This document shows positions 1-6,569 of a stretch of 15,091 nucleotides of DNA, piece after piece. The DNA comes from Verrucomicrobiota bacterium (GTDB taxonomy: Bacteria; Verrucomicrobiota; Verrucomicrobiia; Limisphaerales; UBA1096), in NCBI GenBank assembly GCA_030747575.1, contig JASLKI010000292.1, positions 1-15,091 of the forward strand, in the 5' to 3' direction. A model generated the notes under the pieces. That model was not told the DNA's origin and searched no databases. It saw only the letters and a list, made by a program, of their open reading frames with translations. The translations under genes were made by a program, and so were the position numbers. Positions within the stretch are counted from its first letter, which is position 1. Every line of letters starts with the position of its first letter.

Positions 1-576
1 GATTGGGTTGAGCGTCTCGGCCTTGGGCGGAGGCGGCTTGGGTTTCGTCTCGGGCGTCTCGGGCTTTGGCTCCGGGGGCGTCGGCTTCGCAGGGGACGCC
101 GGCTTGCTGTCGATGATCCGTGGCACGTTGTCCTGCGTCCCCTCGATGTTGGGCTGGGGGGTTTCCTTTTCCGACTGCTCGTCGCCGGCGCGGGAGTTTT
201 GGTTGGAGTAATATTTGGAATCCTCCGGGGCGTCCTTGCTGGCCATGCTCGCTGGCACCTCGAGAAAGATCACCGACTGCTGCCGTTTGCGTTGCTGCAT
301 CTCCAGCGCCTCGAGGTCGATGAGTTCCGGGACGACGGCGGCCATCATTTTTTCCACCACGGGAAAGGCGCCCAGCAGGATGCCCAGCGCCACGAGCATG
401 TGGATCAGCAGTGACAGCAGGAGCGAGCGCTGAATTGAGTTCAACGAGAACCACCAGTTACTGACTTTTTGCCGATCCACCGACTTGGGCCGCCATTGTG
501 GAGCAGAAGCGGCCCCGGCGGCAACTCTTGTTTGCGCTTGGCCAAGCGTGGCGGATCCGGTTAAGTCTTCGGCCAT
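1..576 (-). CDS. TonB-like membrane-anchored protein, N-terminal part (runs off the left edge)
   Basis: An open minus-strand frame covers 192 codons with no stop before the window edge. It has a cytoplasmic N-terminal stretch, one hydrophobic helix at about residues 51-74 (SLLLSLLIHMLVALGILLG), then a long hydrophilic region that becomes a Pro/Glu/Lys-rich repeat (KPTPPEPKPETPETKPKPPP) near the edge. One N-terminal anchor plus an extended Pro/Lys periplasmic linker is the architecture of TonB-type energy transducers, which pass proton-motive force to outer-membrane receptors. The C-terminal TonB domain that would prove this lies outside the window, so the function is inferred. The start is uncertain. 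The ATG at 576 overlaps the ATG of the divergent dehydrogenase by 2 bases, while an in-frame GTG at 480 would leave a 94-base promoter region. No clear ribosome binding site supports either. It could instead be another single-pass protein with a proline-rich linker. Confidence 0.65.
   Translation of the reverse strand, partial: MAEDLTGSATLGQAQTRVAAGAASAPQWRPKSVDRQKVSNWWFSLNSIQRSLLLSLLIHMLVALGILLGAFPVVEKMMAAVVPELIDLEALEMQQRKRQQSVIFLEVPASMASKDAPEDSKYYSNQNSRAGDEQSEKETPQPNIEGTQDNVPRIIDSKPASPAKPTPPEPKPETPETKPKPPPPKAETLNPI
535..548. repeat. Dispersed palindrome, full 14-base copy
   Basis: Exact CGCTTGGCCAAGCG, self-complementary over all 14 bases. It lies between, or in the uncertain 5' end of, the divergent TonB-like and SDR genes. 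Confidence 0.85.
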
Positions 577-1354
577 GAGTAATCGACTCAAGGGCAAATG
601 GGCTCTCGTGACCGGCGCCTCGAGCGGGTTCGGCGCGGAGACGGCCCGGCAACTCGCTGACATGGGCGTGAACCTATTGCTTGGCGCGCGCCGGGAGGAT
701 CGCCTCGGGCAGGTCGCCGTCGAGTGCCTCGAGCGCGGCGCGTCCTCGACGCACGTTCACAAGATGGACGTCACTCACACCGCGAGCGTCAACGCATTCG
801 CCGACTGGGCCAAGGCCACCGCCGGCCGGGTGGACGTGCTCGTCAACAACGCCGGCGGGGCACACGGAGTGGAGCGCGTCGAGGATGGCCGGGACGAGGA
901 CTGGGAGGCGATGTTCCAGTCCAACGCGCTGGGCATTCTGCGCGTGACTCGTGCCGTGCTGCCGCTGATGAAGCCGCACCCCGGCGGCATTATTTTGAAC
1001 ATCGGCTCCATCGCCGGCCGCGTGGCGTACGAGGGCGGCTCGGCCTATTGCGCCAGCAAGGCGGCGGAGCGCAGCATCACCAAGTCACTCCGGCTGGAGT
1101 TGAACGGGACCGGCCTGCGCGTTGGCACTATCGACCCTGGCATGGCCGAGACCGAGTTTTCCGTTGTGCGCCTGAAGGGCGACCGGGCAAAGGCCGACGC
1201 GGTGTACAGGGGCGTCGAGCCGCTGAGCGCGGGTGACGTGGCCGAGGCGATCGTGTGGGCCGCTAACCGGCCGGCGCACGTATGCATTGACGAAATCCTG
1301 ATGATGTGCACCGCCCAGGCCGCGCCTTACAAGGTGCACCGCGTCGAGGAGTAA
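575..1354 (+). CDS. YdfG-like NADP-dependent short-chain dehydrogenase
   Basis: This 259-residue classical SDR should reduce or oxidise a small hydroxy acid or aldehyde using NADP(H) in the cytoplasm. The motifs are complete: TGASSGFG at 13-20 (cofactor loop), Arg39-Arg40 after strand 2 (favours NADP over NAD), NNAG at 91-94, Asn117, Ser145 in NIGSIAG, and YCASK at 158-162 with catalytic Tyr158 and Lys162. The C-terminal part (DPGMAETEFS, then PAHV and KVHR) matches the layout of E. coli YdfG, a 3-hydroxy acid / serine 3-dehydrogenase and malonic semialdehyde reductase. The exact substrate is not proven. Length is normal for the family. The start at 575 puts the first beta strand at residue 9; an in-frame ATG at 485 would add 30 residues without SDR character. 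The gene is divergent from the TonB-like gene and ends 12 bases before the convergent RRM gene. Confidence 0.9.
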   Translation: MSNRLKGKWALVTGASSGFGAETARQLADMGVNLLLGARREDRLGQVAVECLERGASSTHVHKMDVTHTASVNAFADWAKATAGRVDVLVNNAGGAHGVERVEDGRDEDWEAMFQSNALGILRVTRAVLPLMKPHPGGIILNIGSIAGRVAYEGGSAYCASKAAERSITKSLRLELNGTGLRVGTIDPGMAETEFSVVRLKGDRAKADAVYRGVEPLSAGDVAEAIVWAANRPAHVCIDEILMMCTAQAAPYKVHRVEE

Positions 1355-1366
1355 AGCCGGCTGTCT

Positions 1367-1648
1367 TCAGCCTTCCGGTCGCTTAACGAGCGAAGCCGTG
1401 CGCGGCCGTGCCAGATTGACGGCCAATTTTCGTTCGCGCACTTCGCGGCCGTTGTACATTTCCACCGCTTTGCGCGCCTCCTCCGGCGAGGCCATCTCCA
1501 CGAAGCCGTATCCGCTCGAGCGATTGTCGAACTTGTAAGTCATCAGCGAGGCCGAGACGACTGTACCGGCGTTGAGGAACATCGCCTCGAGATCGTCGCG
1601 CTCTATGCTGTACGGCAGGTTTCCAACGTGCAAAAGGGCTTCATTCAT
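1367..1648 (-). CDS. Small RNA-binding protein with a single RRM domain
   Basis: A 93-residue protein that is essentially one RNA recognition motif plus a basic tail. The RNP2 strand is LHVGNL at residues 6-11 and the RNP1 strand is SGYGFVEM at 45-52, with Tyr47 and Phe49 in the positions that stack on RNA bases. The aromatic residue normally at RNP2 position 2 is His7, and the last RNP1 position is Met52 instead of Phe/Tyr. A typical ASPEEARKAVEMYNG helix follows, and the tail RPRTASLVKRPEG is basic. Such small RRM proteins (Rbp type) are known from cyanobacteria and PVC bacteria, often linked to cold response or mRNA localisation; a role here is inference. It is monocistronic and convergent with the SDR gene. 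No good Shine-Dalgarno site precedes the ATG. Confidence 0.88.
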   Translation of the reverse strand: MNEALLHVGNLPYSIERDDLEAMFLNAGTVVSASLMTYKFDNRSSGYGFVEMASPEEARKAVEMYNGREVRERKLAVNLARPRTASLVKRPEG

Positions 1649-1744
1649 GGCAGGGAAACTTGGTCAAACGCAAAGGCGGTGGCCAAGCGGTGAAGAGGTT
1701 GGCATAGGCGGCGGGCGAGCGTCAATTCGCACCTGGCTGGGCGG

Positions 1745-1765
1745 GTGAAAAATACCGGTTTTCAC
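1745..1765. repeat. Inverted repeat GTGAAAA-7-TTTTCAC
   Basis: Perfect 7-base arms (1745-1751 and 1759-1765) around the 7-base centre ATACCGG. It lies about 97 bases upstream of the RRM start on the minus strand. The symmetric form suits an operator for a dimeric regulator, or a small hairpin in a 5' untranslated region. No function is shown. Confidence 0.4.
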
Positions 1766-1796
1766 GCGATCTGTGCGAGGTTCACGCACTTCCCGT

Positions 1797-1807
1797 TTGG
1801 CCAAGCG
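1797..1807. repeat. Dispersed palindrome, 11-base copy
   Basis: TTGGCCAAGCG in the gap between the RRM gene and the halogenase-like operon. The left arm is TCCCG instead of the full repeat. Confidence 0.75.
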
Positions 1808-1943
1808 CTTCAAACCCGATGAATTAGTCACCGCCTTGGGCTGGCATGTCCGATGCTTTCTTATATGCCAGCGCGCAACGGATTTGATACAAGTCAGGTT
1901 GCGGGTCTCTACTTAATCCAACATTGTATCTCCGAAAATTCAT

Positions 1944-1991
1944 CGGGTGCTTTGAAGATTTCTCCAATCTTAAGCACCCGTTTTTCTTTTT
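1944..1991 (+). terminator. Strong intrinsic-terminator hairpin with plus-strand T tract
   Basis: CGGGTGCTT (1944-1952) pairs perfectly with AAGCACCCG (1972-1980). Inside it AAGATT (1955-1960) pairs with AATCTT (1966-1971) around a TCTCC loop, with only TG (1953-1954) bulged. The stem is followed on the plus strand by T5-C-T5 (1981-1991), a textbook terminator. On the minus strand the same hairpin starts 9 bases after the stop codon of the halogenase-like gene, but is followed only by ATGAATTTT, so as the terminator of that operon it would be weaker. It may work in both directions. No plus-strand gene ends nearby. Confidence 0.75.
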
Positions 1992-3261
1992 ACGCCATCG
2001 CCTTCCCAGGGGCTTTTGGCATGCCGTAGGGGAGTTTGTCCGGGATCGGCGCGAACTCCTCGACGGCTGTCCACAGGCGCGAGAAGTCCTTGTTCACGTC
2101 TCCGGAGAGGCAGTCGGTGATGTCGCCGGCGAGGTCGGGGTGTTTCCCGATGAGGTCGCGGAAAGTGAAGTTGGGATGGTAAAAGGCGTACACAAGCTTG
2201 CGCATGTTCTCGATGCTCACGCGCAACGTGGTGGCGTACCCCTCGAATTGCGCCGGGGAAAAATCATCGGCCTGGATTGCCGCGTGTACCGCGTCGGCCG
2301 CCATCACTCCGCTCTTTAGCGCCAGCATGAGGCCGGACGAGAAAACGGGATCGAGAAAACAGAAGGCATCGCCGAGCAGCAGCAAGCCTTCGCAGCCGCA
2401 ATGCCTGGAGTGAAATGAATACTCGTTGGTGACGTAGTAGTCGCCGGTGGACTTGCCTGGTGCGAGGTACTCCTCGATCCATTTGTTCTGTGTGACTTCG
2501 CGGTGAAAAATATCTTTGGGCGACCTGACTCCGTCGCGCGTGAGGTATTTGCCCTCGGCCACGACGCCGACGCTGACCTGGTCGTCGTGCAGCGGGATGT
2601 ACCAAAACCAGCCTTTCTTCGGCAAGAACGCCACGGTGGTCGTACCCTCGTCAATGCCCTTGTCGCGCTTGGCCCCTTTGTAATAGGCCCAAACGGCGAC
2701 CTTGTTGAGTTCGGGATCGGGCACGCGCCAGCGGTTGCGCGACGCGGCGAACGAGTCTTTGCCGGAGCAGTCGAGCGTGATAGGGGCGCGATGCTCGGCC
2801 TCGGTGCCGTCTGGCTGCCGCACGCGCACGCCAGTAACCCGATCTCCATCCCGCAGCAGTTCGATAACCTTGGTTTCCTCGACGACGTTGGCGCCCTTGT
2901 CGCGCGCGTGGTCGAGCAGCATCTGGTCGAACTCGGAGCGCAGTACCTGCCACGTCTGCGCCACGTCGTCGTCGTAGCGTGTGTTGAAGTAAAACGGCTG
3001 TGACGCCTTGCCGGTGGTGGAGACGAACTGGACGCTGTGTTTCTTGATGAACGCCGAGGCGCGCATCCGCTCGATCAGGCCAAGGCGCTTGAGCGGTTCG
3101 TATGTGAACGGCAGCAGCGATTCGCCAATGTGGTAGCGCGGGAATTTCTCCCGCTCGATGAGCAGCACTTTGTGGCCGTGCTCGGCAAGCAGCGCGGCGG
3201 CGCTCGATCCCGACGGGCCGGCCCCGATCAGGAGGACTTCGTACTGTCCTTTGTCGCTCAT
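1990..3261 (-). CDS. Flavin-dependent halogenase-like FAD oxidoreductase
   Basis: A 423-residue flavoprotein of the family holding FADH2-dependent halogenases, related monooxygenases and geranylgeranyl reductases. GAGPSG at 13-18 binds the FAD ADP part, GESLLP at 46-51 is the conserved motif after strand 2, and GDAFCFLDPVFSSG (297-310) is the second flavin motif. WFWYIP at 218-223 matches WxWxIP, a hallmark of flavin-dependent halogenases that is thought to keep out monooxygenase chemistry. Lys73 or Lys74 (FIKKHSVQF) lies where halogenases of this family carry the catalytic lysine that relays hypohalous acid; that alignment was made by eye. Halogenation is therefore plausible but not proven, because some non-halogenating relatives share these motifs. 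Its ATG overlaps the stop of the chorismate lyase-like gene by 4 bases, implying translational coupling and a shared pathway, perhaps acting on a hydroxybenzoate-derived substrate. Confidence 0.8.
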   Translation of the reverse strand: MSDKGQYEVLLIGAGPSGSSAAALLAEHGHKVLLIEREKFPRYHIGESLLPFTYEPLKRLGLIERMRASAFIKKHSVQFVSTTGKASQPFYFNTRYDDDVAQTWQVLRSEFDQMLLDHARDKGANVVEETKVIELLRDGDRVTGVRVRQPDGTEAEHRAPITLDCSGKDSFAASRNRWRVPDPELNKVAVWAYYKGAKRDKGIDEGTTTVAFLPKKGWFWYIPLHDDQVSVGVVAEGKYLTRDGVRSPKDIFHREVTQNKWIEEYLAPGKSTGDYYVTNEYSFHSRHCGCEGLLLLGDAFCFLDPVFSSGLMLALKSGVMAADAVHAAIQADDFSPAQFEGYATTLRVSIENMRKLVYAFYHPNFTFRDLIGKHPDLAGDITDCLSGDVNKDFSRLWTAVEEFAPIPDKLPYGMPKAPGKAMA

Positions 3262-3824
3262 GCTGGCGGAAGGATTTCCACGATCTCGGCCAGGCGATGC
3301 TCGGCGGTGGCGTCGTAAAGGGTATTGCGCCGGCCGAACAACACGGGCTGCTCGTCAAGGCCGAACAGTCCGCCGATGTGGTCGTCGTACTCGACCCGCA
3401 AAAAACCTGAGGGGCGGCTCAAGTGGCCGATCCCGTAATCGTGCAGTAGTTGGCCAAGCGGCGCGCCGGCCCCGGTGATGGCGTCCCTCGCCGGCCCGGG
3501 GAATTGGCCAAGGTGAATCTTGATGACACCGTACTCGACCGGACACCGGCTGCGTTTGGCTAGGAGCAGCACCTCGCGATAGTAGGCGCCGTCACCGTTG
3601 TGACTGTGCAGCACTTTGAGGACGATGTCGTCGCCGTGGAACTGGCCAAGAGTGGAGGTCATGTCGCGCTCGTGCACTAACAGCGAGCGGTACGGCTCTG
3701 GTAGCGTAGCGCTGTCGACCGGCTCGATGCGTGGCAGCGCGCGCTTGGCCAAGCGGTAAAACTCATCGAGCGGATGAGTCAACACGGTCTCGGGCTTGGC
3801 GGCGCTGGTTTCAGAGTGGCTCAA
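3258..3824 (-). CDS. Chorismate lyase-like (UbiC-type) protein
   Basis: The 188-residue product fits the chorismate lyase fold along most of its length. Landmarks are LLVHERDMTSTLGQF (48-62, as the LLLEDSMT segment of E. coli UbiC), YYREVLLL (81-88), PLG at 122-124, FGRR (163-166) and EIVEILPP (180-187). Arg83 and Glu183 align with UbiC Arg76 and Glu155, the residues that hold and cleave chorismate, so it probably releases pyruvate to give a hydroxybenzoate. The alignment was made by eye. The start codon is TTG, 4 bases after the radical SAM stop codon. No in-frame ATG lies before the conserved core, and the nearest alternative is a GTG at 3785. A UbiC-like enzyme need not mean ubiquinone synthesis: the neighbours are a radical SAM enzyme and a halogenase-like flavoprotein, which suggests a specialised aromatic product. 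Confidence 0.78.
   Translation of the reverse strand: MSHSETSAAKPETVLTHPLDEFYRLAKRALPRIEPVDSATLPEPYRSLLVHERDMTSTLGQFHGDDIVLKVLHSHNGDGAYYREVLLLAKRSRCPVEYGVIKIHLGQFPGPARDAITGAGAPLGQLLHDYGIGHLSRPSGFLRVEYDDHIGGLFGLDEQPVLFGRRNTLYDATAEHRLAEIVEILPPA
3450..3460. repeat. Dispersed palindrome, 11-base copy
   Basis: TTGGCCAAGCG inside the chorismate lyase-like gene, about 290 bases from a full copy in the same gene. A shorter TTGGCCAAG follows at 3504. Confidence 0.75.
3742..3755. repeat. Dispersed palindrome, full 14-base copy
   Basis: Exact CGCTTGGCCAAGCG inside the chorismate lyase-like gene, where it encodes RLAKR (residues 24-28). Confidence 0.85.
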
Positions 3825-3828
3825 GGTG

Positions 3829-5166
3829 TTATGCGTAGCGGGCGTTACGGTGTTCGTCCAAAAAAAACTCGTGTAACAGGCGATCGATCTGGAGCAAACC
3901 TTCGCGGTTCAGCAGCCACTCGTCGCCGTCGAGGGTCGCGAAGCCCCAGTCCTGAAGAGTTCGAAGCGGCTTGGCAAAGCGCTCGGCTGGGTTCACGCCG
4001 AACTTGTCGGCGAAGTACGAGAATTTCAGATGGCCAAGCTTCATTTGTAGAATGAACTCGCGGATCAGCCGCTCGTCATCGGTCGGCGTCAGCGCTCGAT
4101 AAACCGGCAATTCGCCGTTTTGAAGGCTCTCGACGTACGGCGCGAAGTCGTGCTGGTTTTGGTAGTGAGTGCCGCCGATTTGCCCGAACGAGGCCACCCC
4201 CAACGAGAGCAGGTCGGCGCCGGCCCAAAGCTTGTCGCGATAAACAAAGCCCGTCTTCGACTTATCCTTCACCGCGGTGTAGGCGCTACTGATGACGTAG
4301 CCGTCCTGCTCCAGTTCGGCGAACGCCTCGCTGACCCAGCGGCGCTTGGTTTCCCAATCGGCGATCGGTGCGGTGAGTTTGCCCTCGGCCTTCATCTGCT
4401 TGTAGATGCCGGTGTTGTACGGCACCTCCATTTGGTAAATCGTCACGCTGTCTGGCGCCATCCCGCGGGTGCGCTCGATGCAGGCCTTCCAGTTTTCCTC
4501 GGTTTCATCGACCATGCCGGCGATGAGATCGATGTTGATCTGGGGAAAGCCCAGCCCTTGGGCGAACTCATACGAGCGCCCGATCTCCGCGCCGCGGTGG
4601 GCGCGGCCGTTCACCTCGAGGATGTGGTCGTCGAAATTCTCCACGCCGAGGCTCAGCCGCGTGACACCGATCTCTCGCAGCACCTCGAGTTTCTTCTCGC
4701 GCAGCGTGCCCGGCTCGCACTCGAACGTGACCTCCTCTACCTCGTCCCACGGCAGTAGCTCCTTCATGCCGTCGGTCAGGTGGCGGAGCTGATCCTCAGA
4801 GAGGTACGACGGTGTGCCGCCGCCGAAATACACGAAGTTGGGCTTACGCCCGCCGATGAATGGCTCTTTTGCGTAGAGCCGCATCTCGTCGAGCACCGCG
4901 TCGATGTAGTTGCGGATTTCAGACGAGTTCTTGTCCGTGTACACACGAAAATAGCAGAAGTGGCAGCGTTTGCGGCAGAACGGGATGTGCACGTAGATGC
5001 CCAGCGGCGTGTCTGGCTTTGGCGCTTGATTAAGTGCGGCGCGGTAGTTCGGCACGTCCTCCGGTTTCCAGAACGAGAACGGCGGGTAGTTGGAGACAAA
5101 GTAGTTGCCGACCGTCGTTTGTTTTTCCAGTGGTGGTCCGGTTTTGTGGGTTTCGGTGTCGCTCAT
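3829..5166 (-). CDS. HemN/HemW-like radical SAM enzyme
   Basis: A 445-residue radical SAM protein of the coproporphyrinogen III oxidase-like group. The CxxxCxxC cluster motif is Cys64, Cys68 and Cys71 in YVHIPFCRKRCHFCYF; Phe73 replaces the fourth Cys of true HemN, as in HemW, HutW and class C radical SAM methyltransferases. GGGTPS at 115-120 is the SAM-binding motif. The ECEPGTL and LSLGVENFDD strands and a HemN-type C-terminal winged helix (about 360-440) follow. A true coproporphyrinogen oxidase role is unlikely; methyl transfer or another radical step on an aromatic product is possible given the next two genes. The start at 5166 is chosen because the upstream in-frame extension to 5445 lacks protein character and overlaps the beta-propeller gene. 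AGGGA lies 11 bases before the ATG. It follows the beta-propeller gene by 17 bases and precedes the lyase by 4. Confidence 0.88.
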   Translation of the reverse strand: MSDTETHKTGPPLEKQTTVGNYFVSNYPPFSFWKPEDVPNYRAALNQAPKPDTPLGIYVHIPFCRKRCHFCYFRVYTDKNSSEIRNYIDAVLDEMRLYAKEPFIGGRKPNFVYFGGGTPSYLSEDQLRHLTDGMKELLPWDEVEEVTFECEPGTLREKKLEVLREIGVTRLSLGVENFDDHILEVNGRAHRGAEIGRSYEFAQGLGFPQINIDLIAGMVDETEENWKACIERTRGMAPDSVTIYQMEVPYNTGIYKQMKAEGKLTAPIADWETKRRWVSEAFAELEQDGYVISSAYTAVKDKSKTGFVYRDKLWAGADLLSLGVASFGQIGGTHYQNQHDFAPYVESLQNGELPVYRALTPTDDERLIREFILQMKLGHLKFSYFADKFGVNPAERFAKPLRTLQDWGFATLDGDEWLLNREGLLQIDRLLHEFFLDEHRNARYA

Positions 5167-5183
5167 GGCTTGATCCCTGTCAT

Positions 5184-6329
5184 TCACTTGGCCGGCCCGA
5201 ATGCATACACTCGCCCGTCCTCTGCACCGATGATCACCACGCCATTGGCCAGGGCTGGCGCAGCGATGATCGGTTCCCCAATCTCGTACGACCAAAGTTT
5301 TTTCCCATCCGCCAGCGAAACGATGTACAGGTTGCCGTCGTCCGATCCGACGACGACCTTGCCGTCGGCGACCACCGGCGAACTGTCTACGCTGCCTCGA
5401 GTCCGGAACGCCCAAAGCCGTTTGCCGCTCTTGCGGTCGAGGCAATGCAGCCGCTTGTCGCGGCAGCCGACCACCACGCGGTCCGCCGTCACCGCCGGCG
5501 ATGAGATGTAGGCGAACGCCCGGTCCTTGTATTTCCAGGCGATCTTGCCGGCCTTGATGTCGATGCAGAGAAACTCATTCTCGTAGTGGCCAATGTACGC
5601 CATGTCATCGACCACCGCCGCCGAGCCGACAATGTACGCCTCGGCGTCGATCTGCTTTTCCTTTTTGCCCTCGGCTAGCTGGATGACGTGCAGCACCGCA
5701 TCGCAGCCGCCGAAGGCCGTCCGTCCGGAGGACACCGCCGGGGAGCCGTTGATGTAGTTGGCGGTCTCGTAATGCCAGTTGCTCTTGCCGGTTCCGAGGT
5801 CGAGTGAGTAGAGGCGGAAGTCGTAGCTGCCGACGATCAGCGCCGGCTTGGCCCCGTCGGCGCTTGGTTGAAACAGGTTAGGCGCGCCGAGCACGCGATC
5901 CTCGGTCTCAAACTTCCAGAGGAGTTTCCCGTCCGCAGCGGTGAGCGCGTACACAAACCCGTCCGACGAGCCGAAGTAGACGCGGCCGTTGTGCACCAAG
6001 GGCGAAGACTCGACGATGTCATCTGTCGCAAACGCCCACAGCTTTTTGCCAGTCTTGAAATCGAGAGCGTACAGGTGGCCGTCGTCGCAGCCCACGTACA
6101 CCTTACCGTCTGCGATGGCCGCCGTGCTGTGGATGCCCTCCTCGGCCTTGAACGTCCAAAGCGGCTTGAGTGAGGTGCCAAGTTTGCTTTTCGAGACGCC
6201 GGTGAGCGAGGCCGTGCCCCGGTACATTGGCCAGGCATCGGCCGGGGCGGAGTCCACCTCGGCGGCTTGGGCACGCATTTGGCCAAGCGCCGCGACCAAA
6301 ACCAAAGAAGCGATTGAGAAATAATTCAT
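5184..6329 (-). CDS. Exported PQQ-type beta-propeller repeat protein
   Basis: A 381-residue protein with a signal peptide (MNYFSIASLVLVAALGQMRA, likely cut near AQA-AE at 22-23), so it is exported to the periplasm or beyond. After WPMYRG come about eight beta-propeller blades of the PQQ-enzyme repeat type, each close to the pattern VGxxDGxLYALDxxTGKxLWxF (for example YVGCDDGHLYALD, YFGSSDGFVYAL, VVGSDDGNLYIVS). No PQQ-dehydrogenase catalytic residues or disulfide motif were seen, so it is probably a non-enzymatic scaffold or assembly propeller, distantly like BamB. An in-frame TTG at 6356 would add nine residues translated from a run of nine G, but the ATG at 6329 gives a clean signal peptide. 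It is the first gene before the radical SAM/lyase/halogenase-like set, 17 bases upstream, so it may share the transcript. Confidence 0.85.
   Translation of the reverse strand: MNYFSIASLVLVAALGQMRAQAAEVDSAPADAWPMYRGTASLTGVSKSKLGTSLKPLWTFKAEEGIHSTAAIADGKVYVGCDDGHLYALDFKTGKKLWAFATDDIVESSPLVHNGRVYFGSSDGFVYALTAADGKLLWKFETEDRVLGAPNLFQPSADGAKPALIVGSYDFRLYSLDLGTGKSNWHYETANYINGSPAVSSGRTAFGGCDAVLHVIQLAEGKKEKQIDAEAYIVGSAAVVDDMAYIGHYENEFLCIDIKAGKIAWKYKDRAFAYISSPAVTADRVVVGCRDKRLHCLDRKSGKRLWAFRTRGSVDSSPVVADGKVVVGSDDGNLYIVSLADGKKLWSYEIGEPIIAAPALANGVVIIGAEDGRVYAFGPAK
6279..6289. repeat. Dispersed palindrome, 11-base copy
   Basis: TTGGCCAAGCG inside the signal-peptide region of the beta-propeller gene. Confidence 0.75.
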
Positions 6330-6569
6330 GATAAAAATCGGATCACCCCCCCCCAACCCCGCTTGACCAGAAGCCTGCCGAAACTAAGAAAACAAGGCAA
6401 TAAAAAATACCACGTACACGTACTATTTTATTATGCTGCATTTTTTGAGATCGCGTTTTCTAATTGAAACGCACTATATTAAGGCTATTTTTGAGTGAAA
6501 GAGGAAGGTGTCCGTCGCAGAGATTTGCAGGCTTAACTCCCGTTTATGGCCAGTTGTCTGGGCAAGTGG
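6330..6569. other. A+T-rich intergenic region upstream of the beta-propeller gene
   Basis: A 240-base gap between gcvH and the beta-propeller gene, both minus strand, with a marked A+T-rich core at about 6375-6500 in an otherwise G+C-rich window. This is the likely promoter region of the 6329-1990 operon. It holds a 6-base inverted repeat GCGTTT (6453-6458) / AAACGC (6467-6472), the sequence ACGTACACGTAC at about 6413-6424, and a run of nine C at 6346-6354 (nine G on the coding strand) 17 bases upstream of the ATG. No confident -35/-10 pair and no obvious gcvH terminator were found. Confidence 0.5.

Larger units (their letters stand above)
1649..1989. other. Intergenic region between RRM gene and halogenase-like gene
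   Basis: A 341-base gap between two minus-strand genes. It must hold the promoter of the RRM gene, but no convincing -35/-10 pair was found. Visible structure: a GGCCAAGCG half palindrome at 1681-1689, a 7-base inverted repeat at 1745-1765, a longer copy of the dispersed palindrome at 1797-1807, and the terminator hairpin at 1944-1980. No open frame with coding character was seen on either strand. Confidence 0.6.

Noticed and set aside
4120..4758. A 212-codon plus-strand frame opposite the radical SAM gene
   Set aside because: It is the complementary-strand shadow of a gene with a full radical SAM motif set and shows no domain of its own.
5167..5445. A 93-residue N-terminal extension of the radical SAM protein
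   Set aside because: It overlaps the last blades of the beta-propeller gene and has shadow-like Arg/Gly composition; the ATG at 5166 has an AGGGA site and gives the normal family length.
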